In this document: positions 36,101 to 44,429 of the stretch, in pieces | Layout: every line of letters starts with the position of its first letter | Numbering within the stretch: position 1 is the first letter of the stretch | Source of the DNA: Streptomyces sp. NRRL B-24484 | GTDB taxonomy: Bacteria; Actinomycetota; Actinomycetes; Streptomycetales; Streptomycetaceae | Assembly (NCBI RefSeq): GCF_000717715.1 | Contig: NZ_JOAI01000045.1 | Location: 1-64,000, forward strand | Length of the DNA: 64,000 bases | Direction: 5' to 3' | Translations under genes and position numbers: made by a program | The notes under the pieces: generated by a model | Databases searched by the model: none | Seen by the model: the letters and a program-made list of their open reading frames with translations, nothing else | What the model was told of the DNA's origin: nothing

Positions 36101-39100
36101 GAGGCCGAACTCGCGGAGCACCTGCGGACGGTCCTCAAGACGGAGGCGGTCGGCGCGCACGACAGCTTCTTCGAGCTGGGCGGCGACTCCATCCGCGCGG
36201 TGGCGCTGGTCGGCGCGCTGCGGGCGGCCGGCTTCGACGTCGCCGTCCGGGACGTCTTCCGGCACCGCACGGTCGCCCGGCTCGCCGCCGCCCTCGGCGG
36301 GCGCAGCTCCGAGCGGCTGGACGCGCCGCTGGTCGCGCCGTTCGAGCTGCTGTCCGAGGCGGACCGGCGGCGCGTCCCGGAGGGCGTCCGCGACGCGTAC
36401 CCGCTCAGCCAGGTCCAGTTGGGCATGCTCTTCGAGATGCACGCGGCGGGCGGCGAGGGGAACTACCACAACGTCACCTCGTTCCGGATCCGCGACCCGA
36501 GGCCCTTCTCCGCCGCGGCGTTCCAGGCGGCGGTGGACCACGTGGTGGACCGGCACGAGATCCTGCGCACCTCGATCGACCTCGACGGCTACTCCGAGCC
36601 GATCCAGCTGGTGCACCCGGACGCCCGGATCGCGGTGGACAGCGTGGACGTCTCCGCTCTCGCCCCGCAGGAGCAGGAGGCGGAGCTGCGGGCGCTGATG
36701 GCCCGGGAGCGCGAGCGGCCGTTCGAGCTGGACCGGCCGCCGCTGCTGCGGTTCTTCACCCGCAGCCACCGGGGCGGCTGGTGGCTGACCTTCACCGAGT
36801 TCCACCCGATCCTGGAGGGCTGGAGCTTCAGCTCGATGATCATGGAGGTGCTGGACCGCTACCGGGAGCTGGCGGCGGGCTCGGCGCCCGAGCCGCAGCC
36901 GCTGCCGGAGGTGCGCTTCGCGGACTTCGTGGCGCTGGAGCGCAGGGCGCTCGCCTCGGAGGCGTCCCGCGAGCACTGGCGGGCCTCGGTGGCCGCGCAC
37001 CCGAAGTTCACCCTGCCCGGTGCCTGGGGCTCGACCACCGAGCCGCCCGGGTCGATCCAGCAGACCTACGTCCGCTTCGCGGACCTGCAGGAGGGGCTGG
37101 CCGCTCTGGCGGCCCGTGCCGACGTGCCGCTGAAGAGCGTGATGCACGCCGCCCACCTGAAGGTGATGAGCATGCTCACCGGCGAGGAGGCCTTCTCCTG
37201 CGGCCTGGTGTGCGACACCCGGCCTGAGGTGGTCGGCGCCGACAAGGTGTACGGCCTGTACATCAACACCGTGCCGTTCCCGTTCCGGCGGGGTGCGCGC
37301 ACCTGGACGGAGCTGGTCCGGCAGGTCTTCGAGACGGAGATCGGCCTCTGGCCACACCGCCGCTTCCCGCTCGGCCAGATGCAGCGGGAGTTCGCCGGCG
37401 GCCAGCGGCTCGCCGACGTGTACTTCAACTACCTCGACTTCCACGTGCTCGACACCGAGCTCATCGACGTCGAGACCAGCATCGACGACAGTCCGAACGA
37501 GTTCGGCCTGTCGGTGACCTCGCACCCCGGGCTGCTGGCGCTGATCAGCCGCCCGCAGGACGTCTCCACGGAGAACCGGGAGCGCCTGGGCGCCATGTAC
37601 CGCGCGGTGCTGGAGGCGATGGTCGCCGACCCGGAGGGCGACGCGACGGCCGCGCACCTGCCGGAGGGCGAACGCGAGCTGGTGCTGCTGGCACCCAACC
37701 GGACGGACGCCGCGTACCCGGCGACCACGCTGCCCGACCTCTTCGAGGCGCAGGTCCGCCGTACCCCGGACGCCGTCGCGGTGGTGGACACCGACGGCTC
37801 CACGCTCTCCTTCCGGGAGCTCGACGAGCGGGTCGACCGCCTGGCGCACGTCCTGGTGGAGCTCGGCGTCGGCCCGGAGCGCTTCGTCGCCGTCTGCCTG
37901 CGCGAGGGCACCGAGATCCTGACGGCCCTGCTGGCGGTGACGAAGGCGGGCGGCGCCTACGTCCCGATCGACCCCTCCCACCCCGCGGACCGCTCCGGCT
38001 TCATCCTCGACGACACCGCGGCGGGCGTGCTGGTCACCCGGGACTCCCTGCGGGAGCGCTTCGCGGCGTACGCGGGCACCGTGCTGTCCGTGGACGGCGA
38101 CGCGGCGCGGATCGCCGCCGCGCCGGCCACCGCACCCGGCCGGGAGCTGACCCCGGCCAACCTGGTGTACACCCTGTACACCTCCGGCTCGACCGGGCGG
38201 CCGAAGGGCGTGCTGATCACCCACGAGGGGCTGGTGAACTACCTGCTCTGGGCGGTCGACGGCTACGGCCTGGACGGCGCCGACGGGGCGGTGATGCTCG
38301 GCTCGGTCGCCTTCGACCTGTCCGTGCCGAACTTCTTCCTGCCGCTGATCGGCGGGCGCAGCGTGACGGTGCTGCCGCCGGAGCAGAGCCCCGAGTCGCT
38401 TGCCGCGCTGCTGGCCGGCAAGGCCGACTACAGCCTGCTGAAGATCACCCCGGCGCACCTGGACGTGCTGCGCTCGCTGATCGGCCCCGAGGGGACGGTC
38501 GACTCGGTGCGGACCTTCGTGGTGGGTGCCGACGAGGTGAAACCGGAGACGGTGGTGGCCTGGCGGAAGACCGCGCCGGGCGCCCGCATCATCAACGAGT
38601 ACGGTCCGACCGAGACGGTGGTGGGCTGCTCGGTCCACGTCGTCCCGGAGGACTTCGACCCGTCCGTGCCGGTGCCGATCGGCCACCCGATCGCCAACAT
38701 CCGGATGTACGTGCTGGACGCCGCGCTCCAGCCGGTGCCGGTCGGGGTGGCCGGCGAGCTGTACATCGGCGGCGCCGGCGTGGCCCGCGGCTACCTGGGC
38801 CGGGCGGCACTGACCGCGGAGCGCTTCCTGCCCGACCCGTACGCGTCCGCCCCGGGCGCCCGGTTCTACCGGACGGGCGACCTTGCGCGCCGGCGCCCCG
38901 ACGGCGAGCTGGAGTTCCTCGGCCGGATCGACCACCAGGTCAAGATCCGCGGCTACCGGGTCGAGCTCGGCGAGATCGAGGCGGTGCTGCTCACCCACCC
39001 GGAGGTCGCCGAGGCCGTGGTCGCGGCCCGCGAGGACGTACCGGGCGTCCGGCGGCTGGTGGCGTACGTGGTGGCCGTGCCCGGGGCGCAGCCGGCGCCG

Positions 39101-40648
39101 TCCGCGCTGCGGGCGCACCTGTCCGCGGTGCTGCCCGAGTACATGGTGCCGGCGGTCTTCGTCCGGCTCGACGAGCTGCCGCTGAGTTCGGCGAACAAGG
39201 TCGATCGGAAGGCGCTGCCGGCGCCGGAGGAGTCCGGGGCGGCGGAGCGGGCGGCGGAGTTCGTGCCGCCGCGCAGCACGACGGAGCTGGTGCTGACGGC
39301 GATCTGGGCGCAGGTGCTCGGTACCGACGCGATCGGTGTGCACGACGAGTTCACCCGGCTCGGCGGCGACTCGATCACGGTCGTCCGGATGGTCGCCCAG
39401 GCGAAGCTGACCGGGCTGGACCTGACGCCGCGGATGGCGATGAGCCACCAGACGGTGGCGGAGCTCGCCGCGGCGCTCGACGCCGCCGCGGCGGACGGTC
39501 CGTCGACCGGCCGGGACTGGACGGCGCGGCCGCCCCGCGGGCGCGGGCGGCGCCGGCTCTCGGTGCGGCCGGACGACGGCCTGCGGGAGCTGCTGGCCGA
39601 CCGGGCGGTGCCCGGGGTGAGCGTCGCCGTGGTCGACGGCGGGGAGGTCGTGGACACCTGGCAGCTCGGGGTCGTCCGGGCCGGTGCGGCCGACCCGGTC
39701 GGCGACCGGACGCCCTTCCAGGTGGGCTCGATGAGCAAGCCCACCTCGGCGGCGGTGGCCCTGGCCCTGGCGGCCGAGGGGCTGCTCGACCTGGACACCG
39801 ACGTGGCGGAGTACCTGCACGCCCTGCGCCTGCGCGACGTGCACGGCGCCCCGGCGAAGGTGACCGTCCGTCAGCTGCTCGGCCACAGCGCCGGGCTGCC
39901 GATCGCCGGCTTCGCCGACTTCCACCCCGCCGAGCCGCTGCCCGCCCTGGCCGCGGTGCTGGACGGCACGGCGGTGGCCGGGCGGCCGGCGCTCCGGGTG
40001 GACCCGGTGTTCGCCGGGCTGACCAGCTACTCGGCGACCAACTTCTCGGTGCTGCAGCAGGTGCTGGCCGACCTCACCGGGGAGCCGTTCGCCGCGCTGG
40101 CCCGGCGGCTCGTCCTCGACCCGCTGGGACTCGCGGACAGCGCCTTCGAGCAGGACCTGCCCGACCGCGCGCCCGTCCCGGTGGCCTGGGGCCACGACGC
40201 CGAGGGCCGGCCGCTCGACGGCGGCCTGCGGATCACCCCGGAGGCGGCCGCCGGCGGACTCTGGACGACACCGGCGGACCTCGCCCGGCTGCTGCTGTCG
40301 GTACGGGCGGAGGCGCTGGGCCTGGGCCCGGGGGTGCTCGGCACCGACCTGGCCCGGGCCATGCTCACCGGCCACGCCGACTTCGACTACGGGCTCGGCA
40401 TGATGACGGACCGCCAGGGCCGCTGGTTCGGGCACTCCGGATCGACCAAGGGCACGGTCGCGATGGCCGCCGTGGACCTGCGGACGGGCAGCGGCCTCGC
40501 CGTCACCGTGAACGGCGCCGCCGGGGCGGAGGCCGTCGCCCGGATCACCGGGCAGGCGGCCCGCGCCGACCGCGACCTCGCGTGGATGAACGGCATCCAC
40601 CGCTACATGCACCTCACCGGGTACCTGGGCAACAGGCCCTCGGCCTGA
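33116..40648 (+). CDS. NRPS, C-A-T-C-A-T with C-terminal beta-lactamase/PBP-like domain (2510 residues)
   Basis: Domains: C (HHIAFDG at 165-171), A3 (YTSGTTGRPKG at 637), T3 (Ser1025), C with divergent motif FHPILEG (1229-1235), A4 (Tyr1688 of YTSGSTGRPKG), T4 (Ser2086). From about 2120 to the end is a serine beta-lactamase/penicillin-binding-protein-like domain: SxxK as SMSK (2205-2208), YSATN at 2305 and HSG at 2440. Stand-alone PBP-type thioesterases such as SurE cyclise nonribosomal peptides; here the domain sits in the normal release position in cis, and no classical TE follows. By-eye codes: A3 D-L-P-K-I-A-E-V-G-K and A4 D-L-P-K-F-V-E-V-G-K. No epimerisation domain is present. Confidence 0.96.
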   Translation: MSTEIDDRRQSLLRQRLAGARRSRVAVPRLDLSAELPLSFGQRRLWFLDRYDETATDNLVPIVLRLTGPLDAAALGRAWDRLVERHLVLRTHYRSTADEPVQWIAPDGPRLELTDLADADDPERAAHDLAERLTARPLPLSGGAAARIHLLRPAADRHLLVAVFHHIAFDGWSERVFWSELSAFYREETGAGAAALPELPVQYAEYAAWQRRRFDEGRMAAATAYWTERLAGVVPLALPADRPRPDVRGPAGGACRFAVPADTADGVRALALEHGTTPFAVLLTAFQALLGRYTGRSDVAVGVPVGNRQRPELQDLIGFFVNTVVMRARWGAQQGFAELLQDNRLAVLDAFDHQELPFEWLVNELDPERDLSRTPLVQVMFGYQNTGASGPELPGVRAEAVETAWTTAKFDLNLQVVDAPAGPLDAVLEYSAELFDAATADRIAAHFLRLLASAVQAPDTPVAALEYLTADELHRFVTAPNDNAVERGPAAVHTLVAAQDPAAVAVVAADGSRLTFGELDARANRLARHLIALGAGPETTVGVHLDRGPDLVVALLAVLKSGAAYVPVDPAHPAERTAHVLADAGVALVLTSAARAGALPAAGGRTAVPVDAVRLDGLPATDPGVPVDPDSLAYVIYTSGTTGRPKGVETTHRGLANYLLWSAGAYAGAPGGTALFSSVAFDLVVPNLWTALMLGRPVTLLPADFDLADLGRLLLAAGPLSFLKLAPGHLEVLAGQLDAEQRRSVAAVVIAAGDSFTSALVDRWRVDGARLASEYGPTEITVGNSCQEVTGPITTELVPLGAPIPNTTAYVLDGGLRPVATGVVGEVYVGGTGVARGYRGRPGQTAGKFVPDPFSAVPGGRLYRTGDLARMLPGGEMEFVGRCDTQVKIRGYRVEPGEVQNVLDEHPAVRASVVVGRSDGPSGTELVAYVVADDRGADLTAFLAGRLPAWMVPSAVVHLAEIPLTSNGKTDHRALPAPGRRSRLTTEFTAPRPGIEAELAEHLRTVLKTEAVGAHDSFFELGGDSIRAVALVGALRAAGFDVAVRDVFRHRTVARLAAALGGRSSERLDAPLVAPFELLSEADRRRVPEGVRDAYPLSQVQLGMLFEMHAAGGEGNYHNVTSFRIRDPRPFSAAAFQAAVDHVVDRHEILRTSIDLDGYSEPIQLVHPDARIAVDSVDVSALAPQEQEAELRALMARERERPFELDRPPLLRFFTRSHRGGWWLTFTEFHPILEGWSFSSMIMEVLDRYRELAAGSAPEPQPLPEVRFADFVALERRALASEASREHWRASVAAHPKFTLPGAWGSTTEPPGSIQQTYVRFADLQEGLAALAARADVPLKSVMHAAHLKVMSMLTGEEAFSCGLVCDTRPEVVGADKVYGLYINTVPFPFRRGARTWTELVRQVFETEIGLWPHRRFPLGQMQREFAGGQRLADVYFNYLDFHVLDTELIDVETSIDDSPNEFGLSVTSHPGLLALISRPQDVSTENRERLGAMYRAVLEAMVADPEGDATAAHLPEGERELVLLAPNRTDAAYPATTLPDLFEAQVRRTPDAVAVVDTDGSTLSFRELDERVDRLAHVLVELGVGPERFVAVCLREGTEILTALLAVTKAGGAYVPIDPSHPADRSGFILDDTAAGVLVTRDSLRERFAAYAGTVLSVDGDAARIAAAPATAPGRELTPANLVYTLYTSGSTGRPKGVLITHEGLVNYLLWAVDGYGLDGADGAVMLGSVAFDLSVPNFFLPLIGGRSVTVLPPEQSPESLAALLAGKADYSLLKITPAHLDVLRSLIGPEGTVDSVRTFVVGADEVKPETVVAWRKTAPGARIINEYGPTETVVGCSVHVVPEDFDPSVPVPIGHPIANIRMYVLDAALQPVPVGVAGELYIGGAGVARGYLGRAALTAERFLPDPYASAPGARFYRTGDLARRRPDGELEFLGRIDHQVKIRGYRVELGEIEAVLLTHPEVAEAVVAAREDVPGVRRLVAYVVAVPGAQPAPSALRAHLSAVLPEYMVPAVFVRLDELPLSSANKVDRKALPAPEESGAAERAAEFVPPRSTTELVLTAIWAQVLGTDAIGVHDEFTRLGGDSITVVRMVAQAKLTGLDLTPRMAMSHQTVAELAAALDAAAADGPSTGRDWTARPPRGRGRRRLSVRPDDGLRELLADRAVPGVSVAVVDGGEVVDTWQLGVVRAGAADPVGDRTPFQVGSMSKPTSAAVALALAAEGLLDLDTDVAEYLHALRLRDVHGAPAKVTVRQLLGHSAGLPIAGFADFHPAEPLPALAAVLDGTAVAGRPALRVDPVFAGLTSYSATNFSVLQQVLADLTGEPFAALARRLVLDPLGLADSAFEQDLPDRAPVPVAWGHDAEGRPLDGGLRITPEAAAGGLWTTPADLARLLLSVRAEALGLGPGVLGTDLARAMLTGHADFDYGLGMMTDRQGRWFGHSGSTKGTVAMAAVDLRTGSGLAVTVNGAAGAEAVARITGQAARADRDLAWMNGIHRYMHLTGYLGNRPSA

Positions 40649-40660
40649 CGCGCCGCCCAC

Positions 40661-40696
40661 CGGGCCGGCGGGGGGAACTGCCCCGCCGCCGGCCCG
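40661..40696 (+). terminator. GC-rich hairpin between NRPS and oxygenase genes
   Basis: CGGGCCGGCGG... pairs with ...CCGCCGGCCCG across 40661-40696, with a small G/C bulge and a GAACTG loop. It begins 12 bases after the NRPS stop. It may terminate or attenuate transcription into the following gene. Confidence 0.6.
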
Positions 40697-40732
40697 CCTT
40701 GCTCAAGCAGACCAAGAGAGGGCAGAAAGACA

Positions 40733-41704
40733 GTGGCTGTAAGTCTGGACATCCATGCCGAACCGGGCGCTCTCGTCCTGGAGGGCGCCGAACGCGCGGA
40801 CATCGAGCGGCTCGTCGAGCACCTCTCCGACGTCCCACCGCGGCTGGTGGACCACCCGACGTGGCTGGCCGCCGCCCGCGACCGCTCCTGCCGGCTGCCG
40901 GCCCGCGTGCTGGCGCAGCTGCGCCGCTTCCGCAGCGACCCGGGGCCGAACGGCTGCCTGCGGATCGCCGGGCTGCCGGTCAGGCCGGAGGGCCCGACGC
41001 CGGTCGAGGCCGGCTCGGTGGAGCGCAACGCGACCGCCTCGGCCACCCTGCTGGCGCTGTGCGTGCTGCAGCTCGGCGAGATCGTGGCCTTCCGGCAGGA
41101 GAAGTCGGGGGCGCTGCTGCAGAACGTGGTGCCCGTGCCGGGCCAGGAGTTCGAGCAGAGCAACGCGGGTTCGCAGCCGCTCCAGATGCACGTGGAGAAC
41201 GTGCACCTGGAGCACCGGCCGGACTTCGTGGCGCTGCTGTGCCTGCGCAACGACCACGACGACCGGGCCGGGCTGCGGGTCTCCTCGATCCGCCAGGCCC
41301 TGCCGCTGGTCGGGCCGGAGCACCGGCGCGTGCTCGCCGAGCCGCGCTTCCGTTCCACCCCGCCGCCCTCGTTCGCGGGCGGCCGCGACCCGGTCCACGC
41401 CGTGCTGAGCGGCGCGGAGGAGGACCCGGACATCCGCGTCGACTTCGCCAACACCCACCCGCTGGACGCCGGGGCCGCCACGGCGATGGCCGCCCTGCGG
41501 CGGGCCGTCGAGGCCGTGCAGACGGACCTCGTCCTCGGCGCGGGCGACCTGGTGGTCGTGGACAACCGGGTGACCCTGCACGGCCGGTCGGCCTTCGTGC
41601 CGCGCTACGACGGCCGGGACCGCTGGCTGCAGCGCGCGTTCGTGCACGTCGACCACCGGCGGACCCGCGGCCTGCGGACGGGCGACGGCAACGTCCTGAG
41701 CTGA
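40733..41704 (+). CDS. Second VioC/AsnO-type 2-oxoglutarate/Fe(II) oxygenase
   Basis: 323 residues from a GTG after GAGGGCAGAAAGACA. It follows the clavaminate-synthase-like layout of the arginine oxygenase: HxE in QMHVENVHLEHRPDFVALLC, distal His in VVDNRVTLHGRSAFVPRYDG, then RDRWLQRAFVHVDHRRTRG. The motif after HxE (NVHLEHRPDF) differs from the arginine enzyme's DGFHPYRCDY, so the substrate probably differs; asparagine, lysine and carrier-bound amino acids are precedents in this family. Its stop overlaps the start of the M20 amidohydrolase gene. Confidence 0.85.
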   Translation: MAVSLDIHAEPGALVLEGAERADIERLVEHLSDVPPRLVDHPTWLAAARDRSCRLPARVLAQLRRFRSDPGPNGCLRIAGLPVRPEGPTPVEAGSVERNATASATLLALCVLQLGEIVAFRQEKSGALLQNVVPVPGQEFEQSNAGSQPLQMHVENVHLEHRPDFVALLCLRNDHDDRAGLRVSSIRQALPLVGPEHRRVLAEPRFRSTPPPSFAGGRDPVHAVLSGAEEDPDIRVDFANTHPLDAGAATAMAALRRAVEAVQTDLVLGAGDLVVVDNRVTLHGRSAFVPRYDGRDRWLQRAFVHVDHRRTRGLRTGDGNVLS

Positions 41705-42894
41705 TGGGAGCCAGTGTTGTGAACGCACCGAAGATCTCCGGGCGCCGGCTCCTCGACGACCTGGACATGCTCGCCACCTTCGGCGGGCGGGAGGACGGCG
41801 GGGTGGACCGGGTCGCGGGGTCGCCCGCCGACCTGGCCTCCCGGGTCTGGCTGGCGGACCGGATCACCGCCGCCGGGCTGCACGCCTGGACGGACGAGGT
41901 CGGCAACGTGTTCGGGCGGCAGCCCGGATCGCGCGGCCCGTGGCTGCTGACCGGCTCGCACACCGACACCGTGCCGGTCGGCGGCCGGCTGGACGGCGCG
42001 TACGGCGCCATCGCGGCCGTCGAGGTGCTGCGCACCCTGCACGAGGCCGGCCATCCGGCGGCCGCCGCGGTCGAGTCGGTCGGATTCTGGGACGAGGAGG
42101 GCGTCCTGCCGACCTCCAACGGCGGACTGGTCGGCTCCGGGACGCTGGTGGAGTCCGGGCACATCGACGAGATCACCGGGTTCGTCGAACTCCACGTCGA
42201 GCAGGGCCCCCGCCTGGAGAACCGGCGCAGCACGCTGGCGGCGGTGGAGGGCATCGTCGGGATCGACCGGTACCTGGTGGTCGTCCGGGGGCAGGCCAAC
42301 CACGCCGGGACGACGCCGATGAACGTCCGCGCCGACGCGGGACGTGCCGTCGCGAAGATCGCGGCGCACCTGTGGGAGACCGCGAACGAGGTCGACGAGT
42401 CGATGGTGGTCAACGTCGGCGCGATGCAGCTGTACCCGGGCGCGCCGAACGTGGTGCCCGGGGAGGCCCACCTGACGGTGGAGTTCCGGGCCGAGTCGGA
42501 GCTGTCGCTGCTGCGGGCGGTCGAGCGCACCCGTGCGCTCGTCCGCCGGATCGGCACCGAGCAGGGCTGCTCGGTGGAGGTGTCCCAGCTGTCGCACAAG
42601 CCGGTGGTGCGCTTCCAGGACGGCTACGTCGACCGCATCCACGAGGTGTGCGTGCGGCACGACCCGTCGGCGGCCCGCCTGATGAGCTACGCCGGGCACG
42701 ACGCGTCCGCGCTGAGCGCCCGGGTGCCCACCGGCATGATCTTCGTCCCCAGCACCGCCGGCATCAGCCACTCGCCGGTCGAGCAGACCCCGAAGGACGA
42801 CCTGATCCTGGGCGCCCAGGTGCTGCTCGACCTGCTGGTGGAGCTCGAGTCCTCGCGTTCGCGCGCCGTTCCCGTCCACTCGGAGGCACGATGA
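41704..42894 (+). CDS. M20-family amidohydrolase (allantoate/N-carbamoyl amino acid amidohydrolase-like)
   Basis: 396 residues, coupled to the oxygenase (TGATG). Metallopeptidase-type motifs: TGSHTDTVPVGGRLDGAYGA, GFWDEEGVLPTSNGG, LHVEQGP, and a dimerisation segment RGQANHAGTTPMNVRADAGR, characteristic of the allantoate amidohydrolase/hydantoinase-carbamoylase group, with YAGHDASALS near the end. These enzymes hydrolyse ureido or carbamoyl amide bonds using two metal ions. In this cluster the likely substrate is a ureido compound, for example a citrulline-type residue or an allantoate-like purine breakdown product. A GTG at about 41719 is an alternative start. Confidence 0.88.
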   Translation: MGASVVNAPKISGRRLLDDLDMLATFGGREDGGVDRVAGSPADLASRVWLADRITAAGLHAWTDEVGNVFGRQPGSRGPWLLTGSHTDTVPVGGRLDGAYGAIAAVEVLRTLHEAGHPAAAAVESVGFWDEEGVLPTSNGGLVGSGTLVESGHIDEITGFVELHVEQGPRLENRRSTLAAVEGIVGIDRYLVVVRGQANHAGTTPMNVRADAGRAVAKIAAHLWETANEVDESMVVNVGAMQLYPGAPNVVPGEAHLTVEFRAESELSLLRAVERTRALVRRIGTEQGCSVEVSQLSHKPVVRFQDGYVDRIHEVCVRHDPSAARLMSYAGHDASALSARVPTGMIFVPSTAGISHSPVEQTPKDDLILGAQVLLDLLVELESSRSRAVPVHSEAR

Positions 42895-43478
42895 CCGGCT
42901 TCAGGAGAGTGGGCGTGTTCTGCGGAGCGCGGTCGGCCCGGCAGGAGTACCTCGACCTCGCCCGGGAGACCGGCCGCTGGCTGGGCCGCCGGCGGGTCGG
43001 CCTGGTGTACGGCGGCGGCGGGACGGGGCTGATGGGCGCGGTCGCCGAGGGCGCGCTGCTGGCGGGCTCGTACGTGACCGGGGTGGTGCCGCACCACCTG
43101 CTGAGCCTGGAGGGCCGTCAGCCGCCGGGTGTGGAGCTGATGGTGGTCGCCACCATGCACGAGCGCAAGGCGCTGATGTACCAGCTGTCGGACGCCTTCG
43201 TGGTGCTGCCGGGCGGCCTCGGCACCGCCGACGAGCTGATGGAGATCGCCACCTGGGCCAAGCTCGGCCTGCACAGCAAGCCGGTGTTCGTCGTCAACCA
43301 CGGCGGCTTCTTCGACGGTCTGCTGGCCTGGCTCGACGTGGCGGTGGGCGAGCGGATGATGACCGCCGGGGACCGGTCGCTGATCAGGGACGTGCCCTCG
43401 CTGCACGCCCTCGACGGCTGCTTCTCCCCCGACGTGCCCGTCCCGGTCGCCGGTCTGGCGCCCGGTGTCCCCGGCTGA
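42891..43478 (+). CDS. LOG-family nucleoside 5'-monophosphate phosphoribohydrolase
   Basis: 195 residues, coupled to the upstream gene by an ATGA overlap. The LOG/lysine-decarboxylase-like signature is complete: VYGGGGTGLMGAVA, MHERKALMY and PGGLGTADELMEI (PGGxGTxxE). The family releases a free base from nucleoside monophosphates; cytokinin-activating and CMP-cleaving members are known. Being translationally coupled to an M20 amidohydrolase and followed by a molybdenum hydroxylase, it could supply a free purine or pyrimidine base for further oxidation. Confidence 0.9.
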   Translation: MTGFRRVGVFCGARSARQEYLDLARETGRWLGRRRVGLVYGGGGTGLMGAVAEGALLAGSYVTGVVPHHLLSLEGRQPPGVELMVVATMHERKALMYQLSDAFVVLPGGLGTADELMEIATWAKLGLHSKPVFVVNHGGFFDGLLAWLDVAVGERMMTAGDRSLIRDVPSLHALDGCFSPDVPVPVAGLAPGVPG

Positions 43479-43497
43479 CCCCGAGCGGGCAGCTGCA

Positions 43498-43524
43498 CCG
43501 GCCCGGGCGGTCCGTCCGGGCCGG
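43498..43524 (+). terminator. Hairpin between the LOG and molybdenum-hydroxylase genes
   Basis: CCGGCCCGG (43498-43506) pairs with CCGGGCCGG (43516-43524) over a nine-base loop. It ends just before the ribosome site of the next gene, so it may act as an attenuator rather than a full stop. Confidence 0.45.
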
Positions 43525-43547
43525 GAACGATCCGAGAGGAGGTTCCC

Positions 43548-44429
43548 GTGGAGTTCCTGCGCCCCGGCTGCTGGGAGGAGGCGCTCGCCGCCAAGGCCGA
43601 GCACCCGGCGGCCGTCCCGCTCGCGGGCGGCACCGACGTGATGGTGGAGATCAACCTCGGCCGGCGGCGGCCCGGGCAGCTGCTCGACCTCGGGCGGATC
43701 GGCGAACTGGCCGAGTGGGAGGTCGGCGAGCGGGAGGTCCGGCTCGGCCCGGGCGTGCCGTACGCCCGGATCGTCGCGGAGCTGGGCCTGGAGCTGCCCG
43801 GTCTGGCGCTGGCCGCCCGCGCCGTCGCCTCGCCGCAGATCCGCAACCGCGGCGGGGTCGGCGGCAACCTCGGCACCGCCTCCCCGGCCGGCGACGCCCA
43901 CCCGGCGCTGCTGGCCGCGGGCGCCGAGGTCGAGGTGGAGTCGGTGCGCGGCGTCCGCCGCATCCCGATCGACGCGTTCTACACGGGCGTCAAACGCAAC
44001 GCGCTGCAGCCGGACGAGCTCATCAGGCGGGTGCACATCGGCCGGGCGACCGGCCCGCAGCAGTTCTCCAAGGTCGGCACCCGCAACGCGATGGTCATCG
44101 CGGTCTGCTCCTTCGGGCTCGCGCTGCACCCCGGCAGCGGGACGGTGCGCACCGGCATCGGCTCGGCCGCGCCGACCCCGCGCCGGGCCGCGGAGGCCGA
44201 GGCGTTCCTGGCGGACGCCCTGGCGGAGGACGGCCTCTGGGAGAGCCGCGGGGCCGTCCCGCCGTCGGTGGCGAAGCGGTTCGCGGCGCTCGCGGCCGGT
44301 GCCTGCAGTCCGATCGACGACGTCCGCGGCACCGCCGGCCACCGCCGGCACGCGGTCGGGGTGATGGCCCGCCGGACCTTCCTGTGGGCCTGGGAGGCGT
44401 ACCGCAAGGGCGCGGAGGGAGTCGCATGA
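43548..44429 (+). CDS. Molybdenum hydroxylase, FAD-binding subunit (XdhB/CoxM type)
   Basis: 293 residues from a GTG behind GAGAGGAGG. FAD-binding motifs: LAGGTDVMVEINLGRRRPGQ, then IRNRGGVGGNLGTASPAGD, the two glycine-rich phosphate loops of the CO-dehydrogenase flavoprotein family. A C-terminal CODH flavoprotein domain follows (FSKVGTRNAMVIAVCSFGLA). It transfers electrons from the Fe-S subunit to NAD+ or another acceptor. It overlaps the Fe-S subunit gene by four bases. Confidence 0.93.
   Translation: MEFLRPGCWEEALAAKAEHPAAVPLAGGTDVMVEINLGRRRPGQLLDLGRIGELAEWEVGEREVRLGPGVPYARIVAELGLELPGLALAARAVASPQIRNRGGVGGNLGTASPAGDAHPALLAAGAEVEVESVRGVRRIPIDAFYTGVKRNALQPDELIRRVHIGRATGPQQFSKVGTRNAMVIAVCSFGLALHPGSGTVRTGIGSAAPTPRRAAEAEAFLADALAEDGLWESRGAVPPSVAKRFAALAAGACSPIDDVRGTAGHRRHAVGVMARRTFLWAWEAYRKGAEGVA

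Noticed and set aside
36330..37680. Possible epimerisation domain in the large NRPS
   Set aside because: It is the only condensation-family domain between T3 and A4, so it must serve as the condensation domain; an epimerase would need a second C domain.
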